Assembly (NCBI RefSeq): GCF_900107705.1
Contig: NZ_FNRE01000001.1
Location: forward strand, 186,001-250,000
Source of the DNA: Prevotella sp. tc2-28
GTDB taxonomy: Bacteria > Bacteroidota > Bacteroidia > Bacteroidales > Bacteroidaceae
DNA: 64,000 nt
Direction of reading: 5' to 3'
Part shown: piece after piece, positions 27,521 through 35,844 of the stretch
Layout of the letters: each line of letters opens with the position of its first letter
Position numbering within the stretch: the stretch's first letter is position 1
The notes under the pieces: generated by a model
What the model was told of the DNA's origin: nothing
Database searches by the model: none
What the model saw: only the letters and a program-made list of their open reading frames with translations
Made by a program: the position numbers and the translations under genes

Positions 27521-28477
27521 TTAATGATTCAGTGTTCCTGTGTTTACCACTGGCTGAGCATTATCATCACCACAGAGCACGACAAGCAGATTGCTGACCA
27601 TAGCGGCCTTCTTATCGTCGTCAAGTTCTACAATTTCCTCGTCGGAAAGTTTGTTGAGCGCCATCTTCACCATGGATACAGCGCCCTCGACAATCTTCTC
27701 GCGAGCCTGAATGATAGCATCAGCCTGCTGACGACGCAACATAACGGCTGCAATCTCAGGGGCGTATGCCAAATAGTTGATACGAGCCTCTACGACCTCA
27801 ATGCCAGCCAGAGCCAGACGTTCGTCGAGTTTCTGTTCCAACTGCTCGTTAATCTCATCAGCATTCGAACGCAAGGTGGGTTCATCAGTATCGTTGTCAT
27901 AGGCATACTGACCAGCCACTTGACGGAGGGCAGCATCACCCTGCACACGGACAAACTTTTCCAATGCATTCATCAGTCCCTTGGCATCTGTCCCTACCGT
28001 ACTGGGATTTGAAGCCATCGTCTGGGTGTCAACCTCAAACAATGCCTTATAGGTATCCTTCAACTTCCACACCAGCACCAGTCCTATCATGATGGGGTTA
28101 CCCGACTTATCATTCACCTTGATAGGTTCTGCATCAAGATTGCGGGCACGAAGACTCACCTTCTTGGTGCCATAGAAAGGATTTATCCAATAAAAGCCTG
28201 TTTCTCCGAAAGTTCCCGAATACTTGCCGAACCAAGTGATGACTCTGGCCTCGTTAGGCTCCAACTGGAGGAAACTGCACATGCAGATGATATCCGGCAC
28301 CAACAACAGGATGCTACCAACCAGAAGCCAGACGCCATTTGTTCCATTGCTATCATCCAGTTGGATAATTCCGAAGACAATGCCTACAACAGCAGCAAAT
28401 AACAGTGCCAAGACCAAGAACAGCATTACAAAGCCGTTCAGAACTGTACCTTTAAATTTGAATTCTTTTGTTTCCAT
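27521..28477 (-). CDS. SPFH/Band 7 (stomatin-like) membrane protein
   Basis: A 318-residue membrane scaffold protein. Two N-terminal hydrophobic segments (residues 10-35 and 48-68) precede the SPFH domain, seen in EPNEARVITWFGKYSGTFGE, then LRARNLDAEPIKVNDKSGNP and VIQAREKIVEGAV-like helical segments near the C-terminus with IEVVEARINYLAYAPEIA. SPFH proteins form ring or cage assemblies in membrane microdomains. It is the first gene of the SPFH-RHH-epimerase unit, and TATCTTTG lies at 28523-28530 on the minus strand. Confidence 0.9.
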   Translation of the reverse strand: METKEFKFKGTVLNGFVMLFLVLALLFAAVVGIVFGIIQLDDSNGTNGVWLLVGSILLLVPDIICMCSFLQLEPNEARVITWFGKYSGTFGETGFYWINPFYGTKKVSLRARNLDAEPIKVNDKSGNPIMIGLVLVWKLKDTYKALFEVDTQTMASNPSTVGTDAKGLMNALEKFVRVQGDAALRQVAGQYAYDNDTDEPTLRSNADEINEQLEQKLDERLALAGIEVVEARINYLAYAPEIAAVMLRRQQADAIIQAREKIVEGAVSMVKMALNKLSDEEIVELDDDKKAAMVSNLLVVLCGDDNAQPVVNTGTLNH

Positions 28478-28522
28478 ACCACTTTAATATTTAATCTATT
28501 CTATGATATCATTTTGATATCG

Positions 28523-28553
28523 CAAAGATATGGTGACTTTTTGAAATAGCAAT
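28523..28553 (-). promoter_or_regulatory. Probable promoter of the SPFH operon
   Basis: Minus-strand TATCTTTG (28523-28530) with ATTG (28550-28553) 19 bases upstream in place of TTTG. It lies 46 bases before the SPFH ATG. Confidence 0.6.
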
Positions 28554-28596
28554 GGAAATGCTTGGATATTTAATATTATTTAAGTACTTTTGCAGC

Positions 28597-29706
28597 ATGA
28601 ATCTACAAGATAAGCGCATTGCAGTATTACTTTCAGGAGGTGTTGACTCCAGTGTAGTCCTTTACGAACTGGTACGTCAAGGACTTCAGCCCGACTGCTT
28701 CTACATCAAGATTGGTCCAGAGGAAGAAGAAGAATGGGATTGTTCCAGTGAGGAAGATCTGGAAATGGCTACAGCTGTCAGTCATAAGTATGGCTGCAAG
28801 TTGGAGGTCATTGACTGTCATAAGGAGTACTGGGACCAAGTGACCAAATACACGATGGATAAGGTACGCGCAGGATTCACCCCCAACCCTGATGTGATGT
28901 GCAATCGCCTTATCAAGTTTGGCGCCTTCCACGAGAAGCGAGGACACGACTACGACCTCATTGCCACAGGGCACTACGCCACGACGGAGGAAGAAGAAAT
29001 CTCAGAAACAGTAAATGGTCAATTGTCAAATCGTAAATTGAAATGGCTCTGCACCAGTCCCGACCCCGTGAAGGACCAGACTGACTTTTTGGCACAAATC
29101 TACGACTGGCAACTGGAGAAGGCCCTGTTCCCCATAGGTCACATGATGAAAGAAGAGGTACGCGAGATTGCTGAGCGCGAACACCTGGTGAATGCCAAGC
29201 GTAAGGACTCGCAGGGCATCTGTTTCCTGGGAAAGATCAACTATAACGACTATCTGCGCCGCTATCTGGGTGAGTTGCCTGGAGATGTTATTGAATTAGA
29301 AACCGGAAAGAAGATAGGCAAACACAAAGGCCATTGGTTCCACACCATCGGACAACGCAAGGGTATGGGACTAGGTGGTGGTCCGTGGTTTGTCATCAAG
29401 AAAGACATTGAGCAGAACATCATCTACGTGTCTCACGGCTATGACCCTGCAGATGCCTACACCCAAGACTTCCCCATCCACGACTTCCACAGCATCAATG
29501 GTGTGTTGCCCCCTACGGATATCACCTTGAAGATTCGCCACACCCCCGAGTATTTGCCTGCCAAACTGGAACCAATGGGCGAAGGCCGATATATGGTACA
29601 TGCCGAAGCTCCCATACATGGTGTTGCACCAGGTCAATTCTGCGTCGTATATGACAATCGCCACCACCGTTGCTACGGCAGTGGCGAGATTACAACAAAT
29701 CTATAG
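28597..29706 (+). CDS. mnmA: tRNA 2-thiouridylase MnmA with a repeat-coded insertion
   Basis: Inserts sulfur at C2 of U34 in tRNAs for Lys, Glu and Gln. The PP-loop is AVLLSGGVDSSVV, followed by CNRLIKFGAF with the catalytic Cys, ATGHYATT, and SQGICFLGKINYNDYL with the second catalytic Cys. The ATG at 28597 is chosen because TACTTTTG, a -7 element, ends five bases upstream; an earlier ATG at 28552 would lie before it. The transcript may therefore be nearly leaderless. Residues 139-150 (TVNGQLSNRKLK) are coded by a heptad repeat and lie between two conserved blocks. Confidence 0.93.
   Translation: MNLQDKRIAVLLSGGVDSSVVLYELVRQGLQPDCFYIKIGPEEEEEWDCSSEEDLEMATAVSHKYGCKLEVIDCHKEYWDQVTKYTMDKVRAGFTPNPDVMCNRLIKFGAFHEKRGHDYDLIATGHYATTEEEEISETVNGQLSNRKLKWLCTSPDPVKDQTDFLAQIYDWQLEKALFPIGHMMKEEVREIAEREHLVNAKRKDSQGICFLGKINYNDYLRRYLGELPGDVIELETGKKIGKHKGHWFHTIGQRKGMGLGGGPWFVIKKDIEQNIIYVSHGYDPADAYTQDFPIHDFHSINGVLPPTDITLKIRHTPEYLPAKLEPMGEGRYMVHAEAPIHGVAPGQFCVVYDNRHHRCYGSGEITTNL
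29011..29045 (+). repeat. Heptad repeat inside mnmA
   Basis: Five 7-bp units (GTAAATG, GTCAATT, GTCAAAT, CGTAAAT, TGAAATG), read in frame as part of MnmA. The same type of unit appears in the gap before the gene at 34556. Confidence 0.7.
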
Positions 29707-29716
29707 ACACTGTTTT

Positions 29717-32395
29717 CTATTTAGCAATAACTTTCGTTGTCCGGACTGAACCGTCAGCCAATGTCTCGCGAACGATGTTCAACCCATGCTGCAAATGCTG
29801 AACTTGGCGTCCATCGATAGTAAAATACTGACGGCCAACAACTTCCGAAGATCTTGCATTCACCGTTCGGATGGCTGTTGGTGTCATTGAAATATACTCA
29901 CCCATCAGACTATTCAGATAAATTTCCAAAGCCGTATAGCCCTCAGCCGAAGCCACCAGCTTGCCATCCTCAGGGTCTGCAGGATTCAGTCCATGAGCAG
30001 TTTCCCATTCATCAGCCATTCCGTCATGGTCATTGTCCACCACAGGCGTTGCTGCTGCATAAGTGGACCAGCCTTCCGCATCGTCTGGCGAATCGATGAA
30101 ACCTGCTTTATTGAGTGTTGTGCCCTTATACAGAGCCTGTTTATTGCGCACTTCATTCACGATACGGACTTCCGTCTGGTCACGATTGATGGTACCTGCC
30201 TTATCCAACACATGTTCGTAAGCCTCCTCTGCACTCTCCGTGGGAGTACGGTAGGAGTCATAATCCTCAAACTTACATTTGTCCAGACGCGTAACCTCCG
30301 CAGAGGGATACACCAGCGTTTCCGACTTCATGCCAGCCACCGTATAGGAGGTATTGTTATGGATGGCACTCCAGTTATCATTAGTGGCACTGCTACTCCC
30401 CTCCATAACATTGTCTGCAAAATACCAGCGTGAGGGGTTAGGGTTAAGCGTCTTTCCACTACGAGCAGCTGAGAGTTCCATGAAATAGCTTCCACTAGGT
30501 GTTGAAGGACCTGGCTTATAATAGTTGCCTACAAAATTGCACTCATGCGAGCTATATGTTCCTGCTTCGTTCTCGCCACCATAGCAGGAGTTTTTCTTGC
30601 CCCAGTTATAGTTTACATTATTGAAATACTCCATGAACACATTACGGTCTTCCGTCGTACTCGAGGCACCATTCAGACGCGAACTGCGATTGTAGTTGTG
30701 AGCCAGCAGGTTGTGGTGATAGGTAGCAGGCGAGCCACCCCACTGGTTGGCATAGCTGCGAGCGCCCTTCTGGTGACCAGCGTCGTAAAGGCCCTCGTGG
30801 ACGATACACCACTGGACGGTAGTGAAGTGGTTGTCATACATGGTCATATTCTCCTCGCCACTCCAACCAAAACAGCAGTGGTCGATAATGACATTCTTGG
30901 CATTCTCCAAGCCAAAGCCTGCTCCTTTGATGAAGCGGCTGTCAGTAGGTTTAGCCAGGTCGGCCTCATCGATATCACCAATACGGAAACGCAGGTTACG
31001 GATAATCAGATTGTCAGAACCTCCAAAGTTCATCTTGCCTCCACGAATCAGGATGCCCTCGCCTGGAGCCGTCTGACCAGCAATGGTCACATTCTTCAGG
31101 TTGGCACGCAGGTCGCGCACTTTCTGAGCATTGGGTTGTATCTTGATGACACCACTCACGCGGAAGACGATGGTGGCATTCTCCTTTCCAGCTACAGTCA
31201 ACGCCCAACGTAGAGAGCCCTCGCTAGGATTCTTAGGATCATCCTCCAGATTGGTTACCTCCACGACCTTGCCTCCTCGTCCGCCCGTGACGTATTTACC
31301 AAAGCCGCGAGCCGTGGGGAAAGCCAGCAATTTGTTCTCAAGTGGGGCATAGTCGTCTGTAGTCTTGTGAGCTGCAATCACGCTTTCCGGATCGAAGGCA
31401 GAGGCACTGGTATTGATGGCACGATAGGCGGCATCCACCTTTGCCCAGGTGTTCACCTTGTCGTAGTCGGCATCCGTCAACTGATGGCTCCAACTGATAC
31501 GACTCGATACATCTGCCAATGCAGAGCCATTCTTGCTCTTATATTCAGCATAGTACGACTTGGTACCGTCGTTTCCTCCCATCGTCTCCCATCCTGCAGT
31601 CTTGATGACGTTATTCAGCTGGCAGTTCAGAAACATGCTTCCACACTTCTCTTCAGCCCAGCAACGTCCCAGTGACACGCTATTGTCGCTGACTCCACTG
31701 GCTTTGGTCACCATACACTCGTTGAAGATGAATCCCAACCAAATCTTTGTTCCATCCTCAGCAGTGGTATAAACCGTGATGTCTTCAGGAGCAGTAATAT
31801 AGCCACCAGCCACGCAGTTCAGCGTACAATGATCAAACCAACAGGTGCCACCAGCATAAATATAGTCCGTTGCGCCCTCTATGACGCACTCTTTGTAGTA
31901 GCTGCGCACACCTTTCTTCGTACGATGGGTGTCCTGATAGCCTGCTATCTTGCAATGGTAGAACGTAGAACAGTCACCATCCATATGCAGAGCCAACGCC
32001 TGACCAGCTGCCTTTCCGCCTGTATTCTGAATACAGATGTCCTGAGCATAAAAGTCCGGTGCGAAGACACCCAGTGTAGCATAGTCGCGCACATCCTTTC
32101 CGCTTCCGATGTTATTTTTACCATTAGCTGCAGTGATGATGGTTTTATCCATACCCTCGCCTATCAGCGAAATACACTTGGTAGAAGGCTTCGAGCGCTT
32201 ACCTATCTTCACCATTTCATCATAGGTGCCGGCTTTCACCATAATCGTTGCCGTCTCGCCTTCTGCCACTGCGTCTATAGCGGCCTGAACGGTAGTATAG
32301 TCACCACTTCCGTCTTTGCTGACTGTTAAGGTTTTCTGTGCCCAAGCACCTAAAGCCATAACAATGGCTGTCAGCATCATCAATTGTCTTTTCAT
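29717..32395 (-). CDS. Pectin methylesterase (CE8) fused to pectate lyase (PL1), secreted
   Basis: An 892-residue bifunctional pectin-degrading enzyme. A signal peptide (MKRQLMMLTAIVMALGAWAQ) is followed by a CE8 domain (residues 20-330) with KDGSGDYTTVQAAIDAV, GYQDTHRTKKG, GATDYIYAGG and LGRCW, giving the two catalytic Asp and the Arg. A PL1 domain (about 360-720) has NVTIAGQTAPGEGILIRGG, IIDHCCFGWSGEEN and YNRSSRLNG. A calcium-binding type segment (DNDHDGMADEWE) and a C-terminal IDGRQVQHL-type tail resemble type IX secretion cargo. It would demethylate and then cleave homogalacturonan. No SusCD genes are nearby. Expression signals upstream do not match the vegetative consensus. Confidence 0.92.
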   Translation of the reverse strand: MKRQLMMLTAIVMALGAWAQKTLTVSKDGSGDYTTVQAAIDAVAEGETATIMVKAGTYDEMVKIGKRSKPSTKCISLIGEGMDKTIITAANGKNNIGSGKDVRDYATLGVFAPDFYAQDICIQNTGGKAAGQALALHMDGDCSTFYHCKIAGYQDTHRTKKGVRSYYKECVIEGATDYIYAGGTCWFDHCTLNCVAGGYITAPEDITVYTTAEDGTKIWLGFIFNECMVTKASGVSDNSVSLGRCWAEEKCGSMFLNCQLNNVIKTAGWETMGGNDGTKSYYAEYKSKNGSALADVSSRISWSHQLTDADYDKVNTWAKVDAAYRAINTSASAFDPESVIAAHKTTDDYAPLENKLLAFPTARGFGKYVTGGRGGKVVEVTNLEDDPKNPSEGSLRWALTVAGKENATIVFRVSGVIKIQPNAQKVRDLRANLKNVTIAGQTAPGEGILIRGGKMNFGGSDNLIIRNLRFRIGDIDEADLAKPTDSRFIKGAGFGLENAKNVIIDHCCFGWSGEENMTMYDNHFTTVQWCIVHEGLYDAGHQKGARSYANQWGGSPATYHHNLLAHNYNRSSRLNGASSTTEDRNVFMEYFNNVNYNWGKKNSCYGGENEAGTYSSHECNFVGNYYKPGPSTPSGSYFMELSAARSGKTLNPNPSRWYFADNVMEGSSSATNDNWSAIHNNTSYTVAGMKSETLVYPSAEVTRLDKCKFEDYDSYRTPTESAEEAYEHVLDKAGTINRDQTEVRIVNEVRNKQALYKGTTLNKAGFIDSPDDAEGWSTYAAATPVVDNDHDGMADEWETAHGLNPADPEDGKLVASAEGYTALEIYLNSLMGEYISMTPTAIRTVNARSSEVVGRQYFTIDGRQVQHLQHGLNIVRETLADGSVRTTKVIAK

Positions 32396-32583
32396 ATCAA
32401 GTTTGTTTTGTTTTAATTCGTTCGGTTTATAATTTATAGACGAATCGGCGTCGGGTTTGTCACATTATTATATAAGAAAAATCACCACGCGAGGTTCCCA
32501 CTCGCATAAAGTATGGATTCGCTATGTCTCTGATGACAAAATGTCCGAATAAGCGTCTATTCTATAACTAATCGGCAAAAATA

Positions 32584-32615
32584 TTTGGCGTTTTCAAGGA
32601 AAAGCCCTATATTTG
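32584..32615 (+). promoter_or_regulatory. Promoter of the 381-residue secreted protein gene
   Basis: TTTG (32584-32587), 20 bases, TATATTTG (32608-32615), giving a leader of about 55 bases that is rich in A. The rest of the 282-base gap (32396-32583) holds no gene and no clear promoter for the pectinase on the other strand. Confidence 0.8.
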
Positions 32616-32677
32616 CACCGACTTATGTGTCAAGAAACAAAACAAATAACATATTTATAAACTAAAACAAAAAGCGT

Positions 32678-33823
32678 ATGAAGAAAATTTTTACTCTTAT
32701 TTCTGTAGCACTTTGTGTTATGAGTGTGAATGCACAAGAGACTTCTAATCAGGAGGTGATAGATGTTTCTTCCACTAAAATTAAGGAAAAGATTGAGGCA
32801 TCAATTGCCAACCCTCAAACATTGAGCAATCCATTGTTCGTCCTTGTGACAAAAGAAGAAAAGATATTTCCTGTTGGCACATGGCAGAACGGCAATTATG
32901 AAGCTGTAACAGGCGGTTCCCCAATTGCTCTTAAGAACTTTCCATGGGAAGCTTCTACAGAGAATTTGGTTTTAAAAGCAAATTCGACCTTAAATGCTGA
33001 TGCAACAGATAATGGAGAGGCTTGGCAGTATAAAATCGGTGCCAAGGAAGACTATAAAGGGACTCCAGCTCTGAGTGTAGATGGTTGCGATCCCCAGTAC
33101 TTTGATTATATCATGCCAAAGACGGGTAATCCCAGTCCTGCTTATAAGGATTTCTACGAGTATCCTGCCAAGAAAGATAGTGAAAATAAGGATATGGTTG
33201 ATGAGCAAGGCAATTTGATTCCGGATTATGATGGTGACCCCATCCATCGTATTTTGGATCCTGAATGGAAACCAGGCGGCCATGATCTTCCTGCAAAGGG
33301 ATGTTTCTATGAGTTTACTGCTAAAAAGGATGGAGTTTTGAAGATTGCTATCTGCCTGAACAAGAATCTTAATGCCAATAAACTATATATTATTGATGAG
33401 TCAACAAAGGATGAAGGTTATAAGTTGTTGGGTAATGACCAGTTGACTATTAGTGGTTTCCGTAATGGAAATACCTTTGAGACAGAAAGTGATCGTGGTA
33501 CAACCAATTTGGTTGCTTGGACATTGACTGATAATTATTTGATAACAACTGCTAATATTGATAATGGTGGCACTAATCGTCCTTTCTTTGGTTATGTATC
33601 ATTTAATGTAAAAGCTAATGTGACTTATATGGCAATGAGTCCTAAGAGTCAACTTGGTCTGTTTGGTGTTGCATTCACCCCCAATAGCGCTTCTGGCATC
33701 AACACCATCAAGGCTGCTGAGCAGAATGCCAACGCTCCTATCTACAACCTCGCTGGTCAGCAGGTTGACAAGAGCTACAAGGGCGTAGTAATCCAGAACG
33801 GTAAGAAGATGGTTCAGAAGTAA
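32678..33823 (+). CDS. Secreted protein of unknown function with C-terminal sorting-like tail
   Basis: A 381-residue protein. The signal peptide is MKKIFTLISVALCVMSVNAQ. The body is probably all-beta, rich in N, D, K and T, with no catalytic motif that I know. The last 35 residues (IYNLAGQQVDKSYKGVVIQN and a final KMVQK) match the pattern of Prevotella C-terminal domains that are often linked with type IX secretion. Codons are more AT-ending than in neighbouring genes over most of its length, returning to the local pattern in the tail. It has its own promoter and terminator. Confidence 0.85.
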   Translation: MKKIFTLISVALCVMSVNAQETSNQEVIDVSSTKIKEKIEASIANPQTLSNPLFVLVTKEEKIFPVGTWQNGNYEAVTGGSPIALKNFPWEASTENLVLKANSTLNADATDNGEAWQYKIGAKEDYKGTPALSVDGCDPQYFDYIMPKTGNPSPAYKDFYEYPAKKDSENKDMVDEQGNLIPDYDGDPIHRILDPEWKPGGHDLPAKGCFYEFTAKKDGVLKIAICLNKNLNANKLYIIDESTKDEGYKLLGNDQLTISGFRNGNTFETESDRGTTNLVAWTLTDNYLITTANIDNGGTNRPFFGYVSFNVKANVTYMAMSPKSQLGLFGVAFTPNSASGINTIKAAEQNANAPIYNLAGQQVDKSYKGVVIQNGKKMVQK

Positions 33824-33847
33824 TACGACTCTCTAACAAATAACTGT

Positions 33848-33882
33848 CGAGGCTGCCCATAACGGACAGCCTCGCTTTTTTC
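33848..33882 (+). terminator. Terminator after the secreted protein gene
   Basis: CGAGGCTGCCC pairs with GGACAGCCTCG with one mismatch across a five-base loop and is followed by CTTTTTT. Confidence 0.85.
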
Positions 33883-33891
33883 TCTGAAAAG

Positions 33892-33923
33892 TTTGGAGGA
33901 TTGAAGGGAATTGCGTAACTTTG
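33892..33923 (+). promoter_or_regulatory. Promoter of the gene at 33930
   Basis: TTTG (33892-33895), 20 bases, TAACTTTG (33916-33923). The ATG follows six bases after the -7 element, so the mRNA is probably leaderless or nearly so. Confidence 0.8.
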
Positions 33924-33929
33924 CAAAGT

Positions 33930-34538
33930 ATGAAAGAAAGCAAATGGAACGAGCATGTTATCCTTGTTGACGCCGACTATGTAGACAAGGTGGCATTCGG
34001 CCTGACGGTGAATTTCGAGCGCATGATAGGACGACGGATTCCACAGGCAGATATGGCCAAATGGTTGGAATGCGTAGCACTGGACGGAGGACTCAGACCT
34101 ATAGACAGAGGTGAGAGGCCAGAGGTGAGAGGTGAGAGAAATGTTCAGGTGGTGCTTTTACACAAGCATCAGCAGATGAAGAACTTTATTCCTGGCGCGT
34201 TCGACGAACTGGACGGAAAAGCATTCATAGGTCCACTGGGCGAATTCCAAATCAGCTGTGTACCCGTCGAGGACCTGACGACAATGGAAGACCTCTTCGT
34301 CGACTCAATGCAGATTATCGCCAATGCCGCAGAAGTCAAGCGCCTCATCGTGGTGCCCGATGCAGAACATATATATAATAATGTACGCGAGGGCCTTCGC
34401 CATGCTGACGAAGAGAAACACATCACAGTACTGACCATGCAACCTATGCAGGGAGGAAATTTCCGACAGGAAATACTGGGCTATTCGCTGATGGCAGCAT
34501 TGGGCATCCGTGCAGACGAAATAAATAGTAAATCGTGA
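33930..34538 (+). CDS. Conserved protein of unknown function with a heptad-repeat segment
   Basis: A 202-residue soluble protein starting MKESKWNEHVILVDADYVDK. I do not recognise the family with certainty; it looks like a Bacteroidales DUF with alternating strands and helices and no catalytic motif. The start at 33930 is preferred over TTG at 33921, which lies within the promoter. Residues 60-71 (RGERPEVRGERN) are coded by a 35-bp heptad repeat of AGAGGTG. It precedes the carboxynorspermidine synthase gene by 17 bases, so the two are probably co-transcribed. Confidence 0.75.
   Translation: MKESKWNEHVILVDADYVDKVAFGLTVNFERMIGRRIPQADMAKWLECVALDGGLRPIDRGERPEVRGERNVQVVLLHKHQQMKNFIPGAFDELDGKAFIGPLGEFQISCVPVEDLTTMEDLFVDSMQIIANAAEVKRLIVVPDAEHIYNNVREGLRHADEEKHITVLTMQPMQGGNFRQEILGYSLMAALGIRADEINSKS
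34107..34141 (+). repeat. Heptad repeat (AGAGGTG) in the coding region
   Basis: Five units: AGAGGTG, AGAGGCC, AGAGGTG, AGAGGTG, AGAGAAA. Read in frame it gives RGERPEVRGERN. The same unit, in another phase, recurs at 63334-63375. Confidence 0.75.
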
Positions 34539-34555
34539 AATAGAAAAATAGTCAA

Positions 34556-35794
34556 ATGAGTAGAGTACTAATGATTGGCGCCGGTGGCGTCGCAACAGTA
34601 GCAGCATTCAAGATAGCACAGAATGCTGACGTGTTTACTGAGTTCATGATTGCATCTCGTCGTAAAGCGAAATGCGACAAGATAGTAGAGGACATCAAGA
34701 AGGCTGGCTACAAGCTGAACATCCAGACGGCACAGGTGGATGCTGACGATGTGGAGCAGCTAAAGGCGTTGTTCAACGACTACAAACCCGAGCTGGTTAT
34801 CAACCTCGCACTGCCCTACCAGGACCTGACCATCATGGAGGCCTGTCTGGCCTGTGGATGCTCTTATCTGGACACTGCCAACTACGAACCCAAGGACGAG
34901 GCTCACTTCGAGTACTCTTGGCAATGGGCTTATCGTGAGAAGTTCGAGAAGGCCGGACTGACTGCCATCCTCGGATGCGGCTTCGACCCAGGAGTAACCA
35001 GCATCTATACGGCTTATGCTGCTAAGCACCACTTCAAGGAAATCCAGTATCTCGATATCGTCGACTGCAACGCAGGCGACCACCACAAGGCTTTCGCCAC
35101 CAACTTCAACCCAGAGATTAACATCCGTGAGATTACCCAGAAAGGACTCTATTGGGAAAATGGGAAATGGGTAGAAACGGAACCTCTGGAGATTCACAAA
35201 GACCTCACCTACCCCAACATCGGTCCGCGCGACAGCTACCTGCTGCACCACGAGGAAATCGAGTCACTCGTCATCAACTATCCCACCATCAAGCGTGCAC
35301 GCTTCTGGATGACCTTCGGTCAGCAGTATCTGAAGCACCTTGAGGTGATACAGAACATCGGCATGAGCCGTATTGATGAGGTGGAATACGAAGCGCCACT
35401 AGCCGATGGCACAGGTACTGCCAAAGTGAAGATTGTTCCCCTGCAGTTCCTGAAGGCCGTTCTGCCTAATCCTCAGGATCTGGGCGAGAACTATGAGGGC
35501 GAGACCTCTATCGGTTGTCGCATCCGTGGTATCGGAAACGATGGCAAGGAACATACCTATTATGTATATAACAACTGCTCACACCGTGCAGCCTACGAGG
35601 AGACTGGTATGCAGGGCGTCAGCTACACAACAGGTGTGCCTGCCATGATTGGTGCCATGATGTTCTGCAAGGGACTTTGGAAGAAGCCTGGTGTCCACAA
35701 CGTTGAGGAATTCGATCCTGATCCCTTCATGGAACAACTCAACAAACAGGGGCTTCCTTGGCACGAAATCCACGATGGCGACTTGGAGTTATAA
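34556..35794 (+). CDS. Carboxynorspermidine synthase (saccharopine dehydrogenase family)
   Basis: A 412-residue NADPH-dependent enzyme that condenses aspartate semialdehyde with a diamine to form carboxynorspermidine or carboxyspermidine, the alternative route to (nor)spermidine in Bacteroidales. The N-terminus is a Rossmann fold with MIGAGGVATVAAFKIAQNAD. Later segments CSYLDTANYEPKDEAHFEYS and GCGFDPGVTSIYTAYAAK match this branch rather than lysine-pathway saccharopine dehydrogenase. The gap before it holds AT-rich 7-bp-period sequence. The decarboxylase partner is not in the window. Confidence 0.9.
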   Translation: MSRVLMIGAGGVATVAAFKIAQNADVFTEFMIASRRKAKCDKIVEDIKKAGYKLNIQTAQVDADDVEQLKALFNDYKPELVINLALPYQDLTIMEACLACGCSYLDTANYEPKDEAHFEYSWQWAYREKFEKAGLTAILGCGFDPGVTSIYTAYAAKHHFKEIQYLDIVDCNAGDHHKAFATNFNPEINIREITQKGLYWENGKWVETEPLEIHKDLTYPNIGPRDSYLLHHEEIESLVINYPTIKRARFWMTFGQQYLKHLEVIQNIGMSRIDEVEYEAPLADGTGTAKVKIVPLQFLKAVLPNPQDLGENYEGETSIGCRIRGIGNDGKEHTYYVYNNCSHRAAYEETGMQGVSYTTGVPAMIGAMMFCKGLWKKPGVHNVEEFDPDPFMEQLNKQGLPWHEIHDGDLEL

Positions 35795-35844
35795 AAAAAG
35801 AGGTGATCCTATCAACAGTAAATCGTTAAATTTTATATTAAGAT

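Noticed and set aside
30545-31213. A 222-codon open frame opposite the pectinase
   Set aside because: Covers the pectate lyase domain on the other strand and shows no protein features.
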